Assembly (NCBI GenBank): GCA_002364005.1
Contig: DEXG01000015.1
Location: 174,458 to 224,207 of the forward strand
DNA length: 49,750 nucleotides
Origin: Phycisphaerales bacterium UBA3190
GTDB taxonomy: Bacteria; Planctomycetota; Phycisphaerae; Phycisphaerales; UBA1924
Reading direction: 5' to 3'
Each line of letters opens with the position of its first letter. Positions within the stretch are counted from its first letter, which is position 1. A model generated the notes under the pieces. The model saw only the letters and a list, made by a program, of their open reading frames with translations. It did not search any database and was not told the origin of the DNA. Made by a program: the position numbers and the translations under genes. Of the stretch, positions 27,210 through 36,775 are shown piece after piece.

Positions 27210-30200
27210 TTACGCGTTGATCCCGCTGAGCACCTTGAGGCTCATGGAGTAACCCTGATCGATGATTTTCTTCGTGCGGTCGATGTACGCCGCGCCGTGC
27301 TGCTCGGTGTGGGCCTCGCCGTGCCCGTCGTCGCCGTGGGTATCGCCGTGGCCACCGTGATCGAGCGGGTCGTGTGCGTCGTAGACCCGGATCGCCTCGT
27401 TGGGGTTGCGAACACGCATCATGTAAGTCGTGCGCGGGCGGGTGTTGAGATAGCCCAGCAGCAGGTAGCTGCGGCCCGAGTCCTTCTCCTTGGCCACACG
27501 CGACTCGGGGTCGAGGATGTCGCCGAAGCTGATGGCGTCGGTCGGGCACACCTGCTGGCACGCGGAGTTGAAGAACCCGTCGGGGATGGGCCCCGTCTGA
27601 TCCTTGTCCTCCCAGATGCCCTTGATCTTGACTTCCTGGCGTGCCTGGTGCACACGCTGGATGCAGTAGGTGCACTTCTCCATCACACCACGGCTGCGGA
27701 CCGTGACATCGGGGTTCATGTGCATCTTGCTGATCTCGTCGAGCTTCTTGCGAAGGCGCGGCGGGATGAAGTTCTGGTTGAAGGTGCGGTCCTGGCCCAC
27801 GGTCTCTTCGAACTGCTTGGCGATCTCTTTCGAGGTGTAGGTCGAATCGAGCCCGCCGTTGAACTTGACCGGAGCGTAATCGAAGAAGTTGAAGCGACGC
27901 ACCTTGTAGGGGCAGTTGTTCGCACAGTAGCGTGTACCGATGCATCGGTTGTACGCCATGTCGTTGGTGCCCTCGTCGCCGTGCACCGTTGCGTTCACCG
28001 GGCACACCGTTTCACACGGGGCGTTCTCGCAGTGCACACAGGCGACGGGCTGGACGATCATCTCGTCGGGGTTGTTCAGGTCCTCGCCCACGAAGTAGCG
28101 GTCCATGCGGATCCACTGCATCTCGCGGCCCTTGGCGACCTCGTTCTTGCCCACGATCGGGATGTTGTTCTCGCTCTGACAGGCCACGGTACAGGCGTTG
28201 CAGCCCATGCACGCGTTGAGGTCGATCGACATGCCCCACTGCGGGCCCTGCGCGAAACGCGGCGGGGTCTCGCGGTTGAGCGCGTCGTTCATCTCCATGT
28301 TGCTCGGATCAGGATCACGCTTCGAGCGGTTCTGCGGGTTGTCGTAGATGCTGATGTTGGGCGGCGTGTGGCTCAGCTCACCGATCTTCTCAGCGAGGTT
28401 GAGCACCTCGTGTTCCTTGCCGTAGATCTCGTCCTTGGCAATCTTGTGCAGATCAGCGTGCTTGTCCCACCACTGCTTGTCCATCGCACGCACGAGCGAG
28501 TGGCGGCTGTCCTGCATGCTCGCTTCGCTCTCGACGGCCAGCGACCAGTGGTTCTGGGTCGATGCGATGGTGTAGGTGCCCGCGGCTTTCTTGAGCTTCG
28601 CGCCACGCGTTGCCAGCATGCCGGAGGCGGGCTTGATCTCGTAGGTGTTGTGACCGACCTTGAAGCCGACGCGGCCGACGATCTGACGACCGTAACCGAG
28701 CTTCACCGCGACGGTGTTGTCGGCCATGCCGGGCAGGATCCAGAGCGCGACCTCCATCTCACGACCGTCAAGGGTCATGGTCACCAGCTGGGCCTGAGGC
28801 ATCTGCTGCTTTGTGTAGGGGTTGTACTCGTCCTGCCATGCGTGCTCGGGGAGCAGGCCCATCTTCTTGGCCGTGATCGGGCTGACCAACACCGGGTTGT
28901 CCCAGACGACCGAGGGGCCGAACTCGGGCAGTTCCTGGAGCCAGCCGTTGTTGGCCAGCTGCCCGCTGTTGTAGTTGCTCGTGTAGAAGATGACATCCAT
29001 CGACTCAGCACCGGGGGCGGTGCGGGCACTGGCACGAGCCGCGGCCATCAGCACATTGCTCATACGCAGGCTGGCCGCACCGTTACCCGCAGTATCGGCA
29101 AAGCCGTTGTGCAGCAGTCGACGCCAGCTGGCTTCGCCGGTGTTGCCCATCGATGCCCAAGTCTCCTGCACCAGCTCGTGGCCGTGCTTGCCCGGGTCGC
29201 CCGCGAGTATGCTCAGCAGTTCGATGTCCGAATGGGCGGGCTCGTAGAGCGGCGCGATCATGGGCTGCACGACGCTGTACATGCCGTCGATATCGGTGAC
29301 ATCGCCCCACTGCTCGAGGTAGTGCGTGCCGTTGAGCGACCATGTCGAGGCGTGCTCGGTTTCGCTCGTGTTCAGATCGAGCGTGATGGTGTTGGCAACC
29401 TTGGCAAACGCGTCGGCAAAGCCCAGCGACGCGGGTGCGTCGTAGACCGGGTTGCAGTTGATGGTGACGAGCGTGTCGATCGAGCCGGTGCTCATGGCAC
29501 CAACGAGGTCACGCATGCCCGCGGCGCTGTCGCTGGCCAGGTCCGCGTCCATCGCGGTCGTGAACACATGACGCCCCATGGTGCCCATCGCCTGGTTGAT
29601 GGCCATGCACAGAGCCCAGCCCTCAGCGCTGAGCTGATCGCCCGGGACCACGACGCTGTGGTTGCGGTGCTCGAAGAGATCCTTGGCGATCTCGTCGATG
29701 TCGTGCTGGCTGATGCCATCGACCTGCACATCGGGCAGGCCCGAAGCATTGGCACCCACCAGCGAGAAGACCGCCTTGGTCAACGCGATGGTGAAGTTGT
29801 GCAGCTGCGACGGGGCAAGGCGGAAGCGGTGGTCAGCGAGTGAACCGGCCGATGTCGGCTTGGATTCGACGGCGTACAGGCGGGACATCTCGTCGCCGCC
29901 CTGCATGACCTTGCGGGTGCTGGCGAAGGTGCGTGCGTTCTTGACCGAACCGGCACCGTTGGCGATGAAGTCGCCACCAACCGACACGACACGCTGGGTG
30001 CCACTGAAGTCGTAGCTGACCGACTGGGGCGAGCCGAAGGCGATGTTCGAGCCATCGATCGGTGCACGCGATTCGGCGGGGTTCCAGAACACGAAGCGTG
30101 CACGCGGGAACCGCGAACGCACGGCGTTGATCAAACGCTGGCGTGTCGGGCTGCTCTGCTTGTCGATGATGAACGCGAGCCCGGCGCCGTTGTTGGCGTC

Positions 30201-30797
30201 GAACTTGGCAAAGTGTGTGGTCTGCCAGGCGCTGAAGTCATCCCATGTCGCGTCGAGCTTGCCGCGGGTTGGGTTGTTGTACACGGGGTACATCAGGCGA
30301 TCTGGGTCGTAGAGACTGAGCACGCTGGCCTGGGCCATGGCGCTGGTCTTGCCCTGATTGCCCGGGTGCAGCGGGTTGCCCTCGACCTTGGTGGGGCGAC
30401 CGGTGTGGGTCTCGATGAGCAGGCCCTCGCAGCCGCCGCCGGGCAGGGGCAGCGCGGTTGTGAAGTAGAGGGGCTTGCCGGGGATGACTTCTTCGGGCGG
30501 GGTCTGCGAGTAGGGCAGGATCTTGCGATCGGGGCGTCGGCAGCCCGGGATGGTCGCGGCGCCAGCGAGCGCGAAGCCCGCGCCCATGATCTTGACGAAG
30601 TTGCGTCGCGATGGCTCGCCCAGGATCGAAGCGCCTGCGGGGAACTCGCGCTCAACGAACTCTTTGAACTCGGGGGTGCCGCTGTACTCATCGAGCGAAC
30701 GCCAGAACTTGCGCCCGCTGACCGTCCCCAGTTCGGGGGCCTTGGTTGGGATTTCTTCTTTTCCCTTACTCGATGGGCATTGATCAAGGTTGCTCAT
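27210..30797 (-). CDS. actB: Alternative complex III subunit ActB, molybdopterin-oxidoreductase-like/4Fe-4S fusion
   Basis: This 1195-residue peripheral subunit is a fusion of a molybdopterin-enzyme-like domain (about 60-850, no cofactor in known relatives) and a four-cluster ferredoxin domain from about 860. The first Cys set is Cys863, 866, 869 and 873 (CMGCNACTVAC), followed by CVHCENAPCETVCP, CIGTRYCANNCP, CTYCIQRV and ACQQVCP. A twin-arginine motif SRRNFVK (63-69) with a hydrophobic stretch up to Cys86 follows an N-terminal extension, as in other ActB proteins, so export is by Tat. Near the C-terminus there is a His/Gly/Asp-rich segment (HDPLDHGGHGDTHGDDGHG). Confidence 0.96.
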   Translation of the reverse strand: MSNLDQCPSSKGKEEIPTKAPELGTVSGRKFWRSLDEYSGTPEFKEFVEREFPAGASILGEPSRRNFVKIMGAGFALAGAATIPGCRRPDRKILPYSQTPPEEVIPGKPLYFTTALPLPGGGCEGLLIETHTGRPTKVEGNPLHPGNQGKTSAMAQASVLSLYDPDRLMYPVYNNPTRGKLDATWDDFSAWQTTHFAKFDANNGAGLAFIIDKQSSPTRQRLINAVRSRFPRARFVFWNPAESRAPIDGSNIAFGSPQSVSYDFSGTQRVVSVGGDFIANGAGSVKNARTFASTRKVMQGGDEMSRLYAVESKPTSAGSLADHRFRLAPSQLHNFTIALTKAVFSLVGANASGLPDVQVDGISQHDIDEIAKDLFEHRNHSVVVPGDQLSAEGWALCMAINQAMGTMGRHVFTTAMDADLASDSAAGMRDLVGAMSTGSIDTLVTINCNPVYDAPASLGFADAFAKVANTITLDLNTSETEHASTWSLNGTHYLEQWGDVTDIDGMYSVVQPMIAPLYEPAHSDIELLSILAGDPGKHGHELVQETWASMGNTGEASWRRLLHNGFADTAGNGAASLRMSNVLMAAARASARTAPGAESMDVIFYTSNYNSGQLANNGWLQELPEFGPSVVWDNPVLVSPITAKKMGLLPEHAWQDEYNPYTKQQMPQAQLVTMTLDGREMEVALWILPGMADNTVAVKLGYGRQIVGRVGFKVGHNTYEIKPASGMLATRGAKLKKAAGTYTIASTQNHWSLAVESEASMQDSRHSLVRAMDKQWWDKHADLHKIAKDEIYGKEHEVLNLAEKIGELSHTPPNISIYDNPQNRSKRDPDPSNMEMNDALNRETPPRFAQGPQWGMSIDLNACMGCNACTVACQSENNIPIVGKNEVAKGREMQWIRMDRYFVGEDLNNPDEMIVQPVACVHCENAPCETVCPVNATVHGDEGTNDMAYNRCIGTRYCANNCPYKVRRFNFFDYAPVKFNGGLDSTYTSKEIAKQFEETVGQDRTFNQNFIPPRLRKKLDEISKMHMNPDVTVRSRGVMEKCTYCIQRVHQARQEVKIKGIWEDKDQTGPIPDGFFNSACQQVCPTDAISFGDILDPESRVAKEKDSGRSYLLLGYLNTRPRTTYMMRVRNPNEAIRVYDAHDPLDHGGHGDTHGDDGHGEAHTEQHGAAYIDRTKKIIDQGYSMSLKVLSGINA

Positions 30798-30874
30798 GGT
30801 TTCGTCTCTTGATCACCCGAGTGCACGGGTGTGTGTCTTGCAAGTTCGTGAGGGCGTGGCCGGTCTCGAATGAA

Positions 30875-31609
30875 TCAGTAGTGACAGGCGGCACAGTGCT
30901 GCGGCGGGTTTCGCTTCAGCGTGTCAACAAGCTGCTGCGGGTCGATCCCCTGATGGGCTCGTTCCTCAGGCGAAAGCGGGATCAGCGTTTTGCCGTCCTC
31001 GTCGAGCTTGTTGAACCAGTGTGTCTCGACCCAGTACAGGTCGGTCACCTTGTCCTTGGGTACCAGGTTCTCGTCGGGGTTGCGGTGGCAATCGAGACAC
31101 CAGCCCATCGAGAGCGATTCAGCTTGGGCCACGACGGGCATCGACTGGATCTGGCCGTGGCACGAGTAGCAGCTCACGCCCGCGTTGACATGGGCGTTGT
31201 GCGGGAATGTTGCGTAATCGGGCACCACATGGATGTTGCGCCACTCGATCGGCTCATCGTGCTCGTACGCGTCGCGGATGAACTGCACCTTCTCGTCGCT
31301 GGCGGTCGAGATATCGGTGTTGAGCCGGTTCTCGACATGGCAGTTCATGCAGGTTTCCACGGCCGGGACATTGGCGTGCCACGAGTCCTCGACATTGGTA
31401 TGGCAATACCGGCAGTCCATGCCCAGCTTGCCAGCGTGGATCTGGTGATTGAACCCCGTCCCGGGCTGGGTGGGCATGTACCCGACTTCCCAGAACTTGG
31501 GCGTGGCGTAGTACCAGAACCCCGCGATTACGAGCACAACCCCGCCATTGACTGCAAAGAAAAGCAGCGTGGGGAGTGCGTTCATCCATTTGGGAAAGAT
31601 GGGTTTCAA
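30875..31609 (-). CDS. actA: Alternative complex III subunit ActA, pentaheme cytochrome c
   Basis: It receives electrons from the iron-sulfur clusters of ActB. Five CxxCH motifs are present in order: CRYCH, CMNCH, CYSCH, CLDCH and CAACH, the last two residues from the end. One N-terminal helix (LPTLLFFAVNGGVVLVIAGFW) anchors it. I choose a TTG start at 31609 (then KPIFPKW) because GGTGGAG lies 8 bases upstream and homologues begin close to FPKW. The frame is open further, with a GTG at 31774, giving 299 residues, but that extension looks noncoding. This is the first gene of the respiratory operon. Confidence 0.9.
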   Translation of the reverse strand: MKPIFPKWMNALPTLLFFAVNGGVVLVIAGFWYYATPKFWEVGYMPTQPGTGFNHQIHAGKLGMDCRYCHTNVEDSWHANVPAVETCMNCHVENRLNTDISTASDEKVQFIRDAYEHDEPIEWRNIHVVPDYATFPHNAHVNAGVSCYSCHGQIQSMPVVAQAESLSMGWCLDCHRNPDENLVPKDKVTDLYWVETHWFNKLDEDGKTLIPLSPEERAHQGIDPQQLVDTLKRNPPQHCAACHY

Positions 31610-31835
31610 GTTTGAATCTCCACCGATATCGAGATTGAGCGTGTCAAATGGCGCAAAGAGCCCGAATCCGAGCCGGGCACTGTTTGGCCCAAGCGTAGCA
31701 TCGAGACTGGTTGTATGCTGTGCTGCCCAGCCGAAATTCTTGCAGTTTTCGACTAGAATACGGGGCGTAGTCACGACTGGACAGCAATAGTTAGCTGCGA
31801 CCCAGTTTCAATTACATACGAAGGGCTCCCAAGCA
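31610..31835. promoter_or_regulatory. Divergent intergenic region between actA and ctaA
   Basis: These 226 bases separate the act-cox operon from ctaA and should hold both promoters. On the plus strand TAGAAT at 31754-31759 lies in CGACTAGAATAC, a 12-mer repeated before pilT, and is a -10 candidate for ctaA. On the minus strand a TTGACA lies close before actA but lacks a matching -10. The region would be coding if actA started at 31774. Confidence 0.4.
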
Positions 31836-33227
31836 ATGACAGATCAAGCACTTCAGAATAGCGGATCTTCCAATCCTTTATGCAGGGGGGCCTTTGGGCC
31901 TGCGCTGACCATCGGATTCGGGGCCGCGGTGCTCATGTGGGTCATCGCCTGGGTTCTGCATATGCCGGGTGTCCATGTCCCCACCCCGATCGCCATCCCC
32001 CTGCTGCTGCTCCCTTTACTGGCGATCGCCCTGCGATGGCTCCCGGGCGTCTCAGCCCCCGATCGCATCAAAGCAGGCGTGTTCAGCGGGCTCATCGCCG
32101 GGCTGGTCAACCTGATGATCCTGGGCTCGTTCATCACCGAACAGCCCGAGAGCACCGCCGAGATGAGCGAAAAGGCCAACGAACTGGCCCCCAACGCCTT
32201 TCTCGTCGTCGTCGGCTCGATCGTGGTCTCCATCATCGTCACCCTCGTCGCGGCCCTGATCGTCAAGGGCAAGGACGCCCCCACCGTCGACACGCGGAGC
32301 TGGCTCAGCCGGTTCGCATGGGTCACGGCGATGACCTATATCCCACTGATCGCCGTGGGCGGCATCGTGACCAGCACCGATTCCGGGCTTGCGGTGCCCG
32401 ACGCGGTCACCAGTTATGGCGCAATCTCCGTGCTGTTCCCGCTCAAGCTCATGGCCGAGCCCCGCATCTTCTTTGAGCACTCCCACCGCCTGCTTGGCAC
32501 ATTGGCCGGCCTGACCACCCTCGTCCTCATGGTTCGCGTGCTTATGACCCAGAAGCGACTCATGCCCAAAGCCATGAGCGTCGTTCTCTTCCTGAGCGTC
32601 TGTCTGCAGGGCTATCTGGGCATCATCCGTGTGGCTGAGAGCAGCACGGCATTCGCCATCTTCCACGGCGTGTTCGCCCAGCTCGTGTTCGCTCTGGCCC
32701 TCGTGCTGGCGATGCTCCTGTCCACAAAGTGGATCAACGCCAATCCAAGCGACGCGGTGCTCCCACTGGCTCGCAAGGCACGCCTGCTCACCGGACTCGC
32801 TTTCGGTGGCCTCATCATCCAGCTCGTATTCGGCGCCATGACCCGGCATATGAACACATCACACGCGATGATGTCGCACATGGGCTTCGCGTTCATCGTG
32901 GTCGCCCTCGTGCTCATCGCGGGCGCGGTGTGCATCAGGGCAGGAAAACAAGACGACTCCGGGCGTGCGATCCGGCCTCTGGGCATCATCATGCACGGGA
33001 TCGTGGTCTGGCAGTTCGCACTGGGATTTGCCGTGCTGGGCCTGGTCTGGGAAGAAAACCCGCCCGAGCTGCCCACGCCCGAGACGCTGACACAGGCCCA
33101 ACCGATCGAAGCGCTGCCCGCACTCATTGCTACGGCACACCATCTCAGCGGCGCCCTGCTGCTGGCAACCTCGGCCTGTGCCTTCGCATGGGCGATTCAT
33201 CTGGCCCGCAAGCCCAAAATCCGATAA
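31836..33227 (+). CDS. ctaA: Heme A synthase, CtaA/COX15 family
   Basis: It oxidises the C8 methyl group of heme O to give the heme A needed by the oxidase. The 463 residues form a membrane protein of about eight to nine helices with conserved motifs AVGGIVTSTDSGLAVPD, FFEHSHRLLGTLAG (His pair), AIFHGVFAQ and TAHHLSGALLLA. An N-terminal segment with two or three extra helices makes it longer than the Bacillus form. It is divergent from the act-cox operon whose product needs it. No heme O synthase (ctaB) is in the window. Confidence 0.93.
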   Translation: MTDQALQNSGSSNPLCRGAFGPALTIGFGAAVLMWVIAWVLHMPGVHVPTPIAIPLLLLPLLAIALRWLPGVSAPDRIKAGVFSGLIAGLVNLMILGSFITEQPESTAEMSEKANELAPNAFLVVVGSIVVSIIVTLVAALIVKGKDAPTVDTRSWLSRFAWVTAMTYIPLIAVGGIVTSTDSGLAVPDAVTSYGAISVLFPLKLMAEPRIFFEHSHRLLGTLAGLTTLVLMVRVLMTQKRLMPKAMSVVLFLSVCLQGYLGIIRVAESSTAFAIFHGVFAQLVFALALVLAMLLSTKWINANPSDAVLPLARKARLLTGLAFGGLIIQLVFGAMTRHMNTSHAMMSHMGFAFIVVALVLIAGAVCIRAGKQDDSGRAIRPLGIIMHGIVVWQFALGFAVLGLVWEENPPELPTPETLTQAQPIEALPALIATAHHLSGALLLATSACAFAWAIHLARKPKIR

Positions 33228-33314
33228 TCTCCAGTGTAAGACCGGAATGCGACCCGTTGCAATACCAAGCAATGGTGTGCGTTTGGTCATATATCACACG
33301 GAGAGGAAGCAGCG

Positions 33315-34859
33315 ATGGGCATTGAGGACACCGAAACGCGTCAGCCGACCGATCGGGTTGAGACCTCGATGCTGCCGATCCGGGACGAGGAGTTCGGGTA
33401 TCGACAGGCAAGGCACCTGCTCTGGCGAGCGGGGTTCGGGGGAACCGACGAGCAGATCAATACGCTCGCTGAATGGGGCCCGGCCAAAGCCGTCGATTTC
33501 CTGCTTGATTTCAATGAGATCCCCTTCGAAGCGGACTCGGCGACCGCGTTCGATCATGAGATCATGCGACCTCGCACGCGTGTCGAGAACGCGGCATTCA
33601 TGCGCGCCCAGCGTGCGGGCGATGAGAACACGCTGAACAAGTTCCGTGAGATGCGGCAGCGGTCCCAGCGAGAAGACCGCGAGCAGATGCGCGAGATCCG
33701 GCATTGGTGGGTCACCCGCATGATCCAGTCGCCACGCCCACTGGAAGAGAAGATGACCCTCTTCTGGCACGGGCACTTCGCGACCAGCTATCGCACGATC
33801 GAAGACTCGTACCACATGTATCAGCAGAACCGCATGCTGCGTGGCTTATCGCTGGGCAACTTCGGCGATCTGCTGCGATCGATCATTCGTGATCCGGCGA
33901 TGCTGCGCTACCTCAACAACAACAGGAATCAGAAGACCAGCCCCAACGAGAACCTCGCCCGCGAGCTGATGGAACTCTTCTCATTGGGCGAGGGGCACTA
34001 CAGCGAACGCGACATCAAGGAGGGCGCCCGCGCCCTGACCGGATACACCTACAAGGACGACGCGTTCTTCTACGCCAAGGAACGCCACGACGAGGGCTCC
34101 AAGCACATCCTCGGCGTGACGGGCAACCTCGACGGGGACGGGTTCGTCAACACGATCTTGCGTTCACCCTTCTGCGCCCCGTTCATCTGCGCCAAGCTCT
34201 ACAAATACTTCGTGGCCGATATCCCGACCGACACGCAGGAGCTTGAGGGTGCCCAGCGCCGCGTGGTGCAGTCGCTGAGCAAAACGATGCAGCAGTCTCG
34301 CTACGAGCTCCGCCCGGTCATGCGCAAGCTGCTCCTGAGCCGACATTTCTACGACCCGAGCGTGATGGGCAACAAGATCAAGAGCCCCGTCGAGCTGGTT
34401 GTGGGCGCCGTGCGCTCGCTCAACACGCCCGTTCGCAACCTGACCGTGCTGATCAACGCGCTTGACACGATGGGGCAGAGTCTGTTCCTCCCCCCCAGTG
34501 TCAAGGGCTGGGACGGGGGGCGTGCCTGGATCAACACCTCAACACTGTTCACCCGACAGAACACGCTGGTCTACATGGTCACAGGAGAGATGGCCCAGTC
34601 CAATCGTGTCTTCGTTGACCGCACGCACTATGACCCGCGTTCACTCGTGCCATGCATGAACGACCCGCGCATCGAAGGTGATCCCCCAGAAGAACTGATC
34701 GCCAACCAGCTCATGGACCTCGTGCTCGGACGACGCCCATACGGCGCTGGCGAGCAGCTGATCTCGGCGGCACGCAAGGTCGATAAACCCGCCAGCAGCG
34801 AGGGCATCCGCACCATGGTGCTGCTGACCACCTCGATGCCCGAGTACCAGCTCTGCTGA
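33315..34859 (+). CDS. DUF1800 family protein
   Basis: This 514-residue protein belongs to DUF1800, abundant in planctomycetes. Typical stretches are RQARHLLWRAGFGGTDEQI near residue 30, MTLFWHGHFATS, SPNENLARELMELFSLGEGHY and DIKEGARALTGYTY. It has no obvious signal peptide. Function is unknown; genes of this family are nearly always next to a DUF1501 gene, as here (16 bases apart), so the two products probably act together. The start has GAGAGGA 7-8 bases upstream. Confidence 0.92.
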   Translation: MGIEDTETRQPTDRVETSMLPIRDEEFGYRQARHLLWRAGFGGTDEQINTLAEWGPAKAVDFLLDFNEIPFEADSATAFDHEIMRPRTRVENAAFMRAQRAGDENTLNKFREMRQRSQREDREQMREIRHWWVTRMIQSPRPLEEKMTLFWHGHFATSYRTIEDSYHMYQQNRMLRGLSLGNFGDLLRSIIRDPAMLRYLNNNRNQKTSPNENLARELMELFSLGEGHYSERDIKEGARALTGYTYKDDAFFYAKERHDEGSKHILGVTGNLDGDGFVNTILRSPFCAPFICAKLYKYFVADIPTDTQELEGAQRRVVQSLSKTMQQSRYELRPVMRKLLLSRHFYDPSVMGNKIKSPVELVVGAVRSLNTPVRNLTVLINALDTMGQSLFLPPSVKGWDGGRAWINTSTLFTRQNTLVYMVTGEMAQSNRVFVDRTHYDPRSLVPCMNDPRIEGDPPEELIANQLMDLVLGRRPYGAGEQLISAARKVDKPASSEGIRTMVLLTTSMPEYQLC

Positions 34860-34875
34860 TCACTGGAGACGAACC

Positions 34876-36225
34876 ATGAACCTGCACAACGACCCAACCC
34901 AGGCCAAGGCGTATACACGACGCGCGTTCCTGCAGAACTCCGCGCTGCTCGCCTCAGCAGCCCTGACCGTGCCCGCGTTCATCCAGTCGTCGGCTATGGC
35001 CCTGCCAACCGCCGAGGCCGGGCTCTCATCGATCGCAGGCGTCAACGAAGACAACATCCTCGTCATCATCCAGCTCAGCGGCGGCAACGACGGGCTCAAC
35101 ACCGTCGTCCCCTACCGCGACGACGCGTACTACCGGCTCCGCCCCTCGATCGGGATCAGGCCCGACGGGCTCCACATCCTCAGCAAGAATGGGAGCAACG
35201 GAGCCGCCGACCTCGGACTCAACGAGGCCATGACGGGCATCCGCGAGCTGTACGACGAGGGGAGCTGCGCCATTGTGCAAGGGGTCGGTTATCCCAACCC
35301 GAACCGCTCCCACTTCGCATCGATGGACATCTGGCACACGGGCGAACTCAGCGGCACCGGCGACGGCTGGCTCGGCCGCTACATCGACGCCCAGTGCTGC
35401 GGGTACGGCAAGGGCGAGAGCGGACGACCCGATGGCTCGGTGGATGAACAAGCCCGCGTCGAGCCCCCCATCGCCATTGGCAGCGAATCGCCACTCATGC
35501 TCAGCGGCCGCAACATGATGCCCGTCTCGTTCGAGTCGGCTGACCTGTTCGACTGGGCGGGCAAGAAGTACAGCGAGGACATCGTCGAGGAACATCGCAA
35601 GCTCACCGACATGATCAACAAGCGTGTCGAGGAAGAGAAGGACAGCAATAACGCGTTCCTGCTCCGCACGGCGATGGACGCTCGTGTGTCATCGGACGCG
35701 ATCCGCCGGGCCGTCAGCGCCAAGCCGCTGGTCAACTACCCGGGCAACCCGCTGGCCCAGCAGCTGAGCATGATCGGCTCGATGATCCGCGCCGGGCTCA
35801 AGACCCGTGTCTACTACGCATCGATCGGCAGCTTCGACACGCACGCAAACCAGCCCGGGAGCCACGCACGCCTGCTCGGGCAGTTCTCCAGCGCCGTACG
35901 CGCTTTCCAGCAGGACCTGCAGGCCCAGGGCAACGACGGGCGTGTGATGACGATGGCCTTCAGCGAGTTCGGTCGGCGCGTGGGCCAGAACGCCTCCAAT
36001 GGAACTGACCACGGCACCGCCGCGCCGATGTTCATGTTTGGCTCCAAGGTCAAGGGCGGGTTTCACTCACGCCACCCCTCGCTCACCAGTCTCGACAGCG
36101 GCGACCTCAAGTACACCGCCGACTTCCGCAGCGTCTACGCCGAGGTGCTCGACAACTGGCTGAGCACCAAGAGCGAAGATGTGCTCGATGGCAAGTTCAA
36201 GCACCTGCGCGTGCTCGATGCGTGA
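34876..36225 (+). CDS. DUF1501 family protein with Tat signal
   Basis: This 449-residue protein begins with a twin-arginine signal (YTRRAFLQNSALLASAALTV) and is therefore exported folded. DUF1501 marks are IQLSGGNDGLNTVVPY, ALPTAEAG upstream, SIGSFDTHANQPGSH and MAFSEFGRRVGQNASNGTDHGTA. The fold is related to alkaline phosphatase/sulfatase-like proteins, but the activity is not known. It is the second gene of the DUF1800-DUF1501 pair, with GGAG 8-9 bases before the ATG. Its stop codon abuts the stop of the converging gene without a gap. Confidence 0.93.
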   Translation: MNLHNDPTQAKAYTRRAFLQNSALLASAALTVPAFIQSSAMALPTAEAGLSSIAGVNEDNILVIIQLSGGNDGLNTVVPYRDDAYYRLRPSIGIRPDGLHILSKNGSNGAADLGLNEAMTGIRELYDEGSCAIVQGVGYPNPNRSHFASMDIWHTGELSGTGDGWLGRYIDAQCCGYGKGESGRPDGSVDEQARVEPPIAIGSESPLMLSGRNMMPVSFESADLFDWAGKKYSEDIVEEHRKLTDMINKRVEEEKDSNNAFLLRTAMDARVSSDAIRRAVSAKPLVNYPGNPLAQQLSMIGSMIRAGLKTRVYYASIGSFDTHANQPGSHARLLGQFSSAVRAFQQDLQAQGNDGRVMTMAFSEFGRRVGQNASNGTDHGTAAPMFMFGSKVKGGFHSRHPSLTSLDSGDLKYTADFRSVYAEVLDNWLSTKSEDVLDGKFKHLRVLDA

Positions 36226-36738
36226 TCATGCGGTGTTGAGCAGTTCAGGGTTGATATCTGATTCGGTGATATGCCCGGTGTTGAGCGCGGTGCTGACCCC
36301 GCACTCGGGGCACACGACATGCTTGCACCCCTGATCCTCGATGATCGTGAGACCGACGAGCTGGTAGCCACAGCCAGCACAGTTCGTGGACCGTAGCTGC
36401 GCCATCACACAGCGCCGCAGCCAGCGATCGCGGACGAAGAATGCCACCAGCAAGGGGAACCAGATGATGCCCGTCAACAACAGCGACATCAAAAACAAAC
36501 CAAAGGTGAGCTTTTCCCCGCGTGCCGACGATGTGTATTCCTCGACCCGATCGATTCCGAAGTAGATCACGCCAATCCAGACCAAGACCGCCAGCCCGAG
36601 CGACAGAAGCACGAGCAGGGCACCCTTCCAGGTGTTGTTGAATCGTCGGGCGTGCCTGATATATAGACGGCAGACGGCATCGTCGTACTGATCAAGCTCG
36701 GGGAACGCACGCCAGATTTTCAAACTGATCAGCCGCAT
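36226..36738 (-). CDS. Membrane protein with C-terminal zinc ribbon
   Basis: This 170-residue protein has two helices (ALLVLLSLGLAVLVWIGVIYF and LFLMSLLLTGIIWFPLLVAFF) and then a zinc-ribbon-like pair CAGCGYQL ... CPECG near residues 120-148. No family recognised; planctomycetes have many small membrane proteins of this layout. Function unknown. It converges with the DUF1501 gene, and the two stops form the palindrome TGATCA. Confidence 0.8.
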   Translation of the reverse strand: MRLISLKIWRAFPELDQYDDAVCRLYIRHARRFNNTWKGALLVLLSLGLAVLVWIGVIYFGIDRVEEYTSSARGEKLTFGLFLMSLLLTGIIWFPLLVAFFVRDRWLRRCVMAQLRSTNCAGCGYQLVGLTIIEDQGCKHVVCPECGVSTALNTGHITESDINPELLNTA

Positions 36739-36775
36739 GGCCTACCCCCTGAGAGCCCCAGCCCCCAACAACTAC

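Noticed and set aside
27150..29843. An 897-codon open frame on the plus strand opposite actB
   Set aside because: It lies wholly inside the well-supported actB, has no ribosome binding site or recognisable domain, and is His/Val/Arg-rich as expected from the antisense of GC-rich codons.
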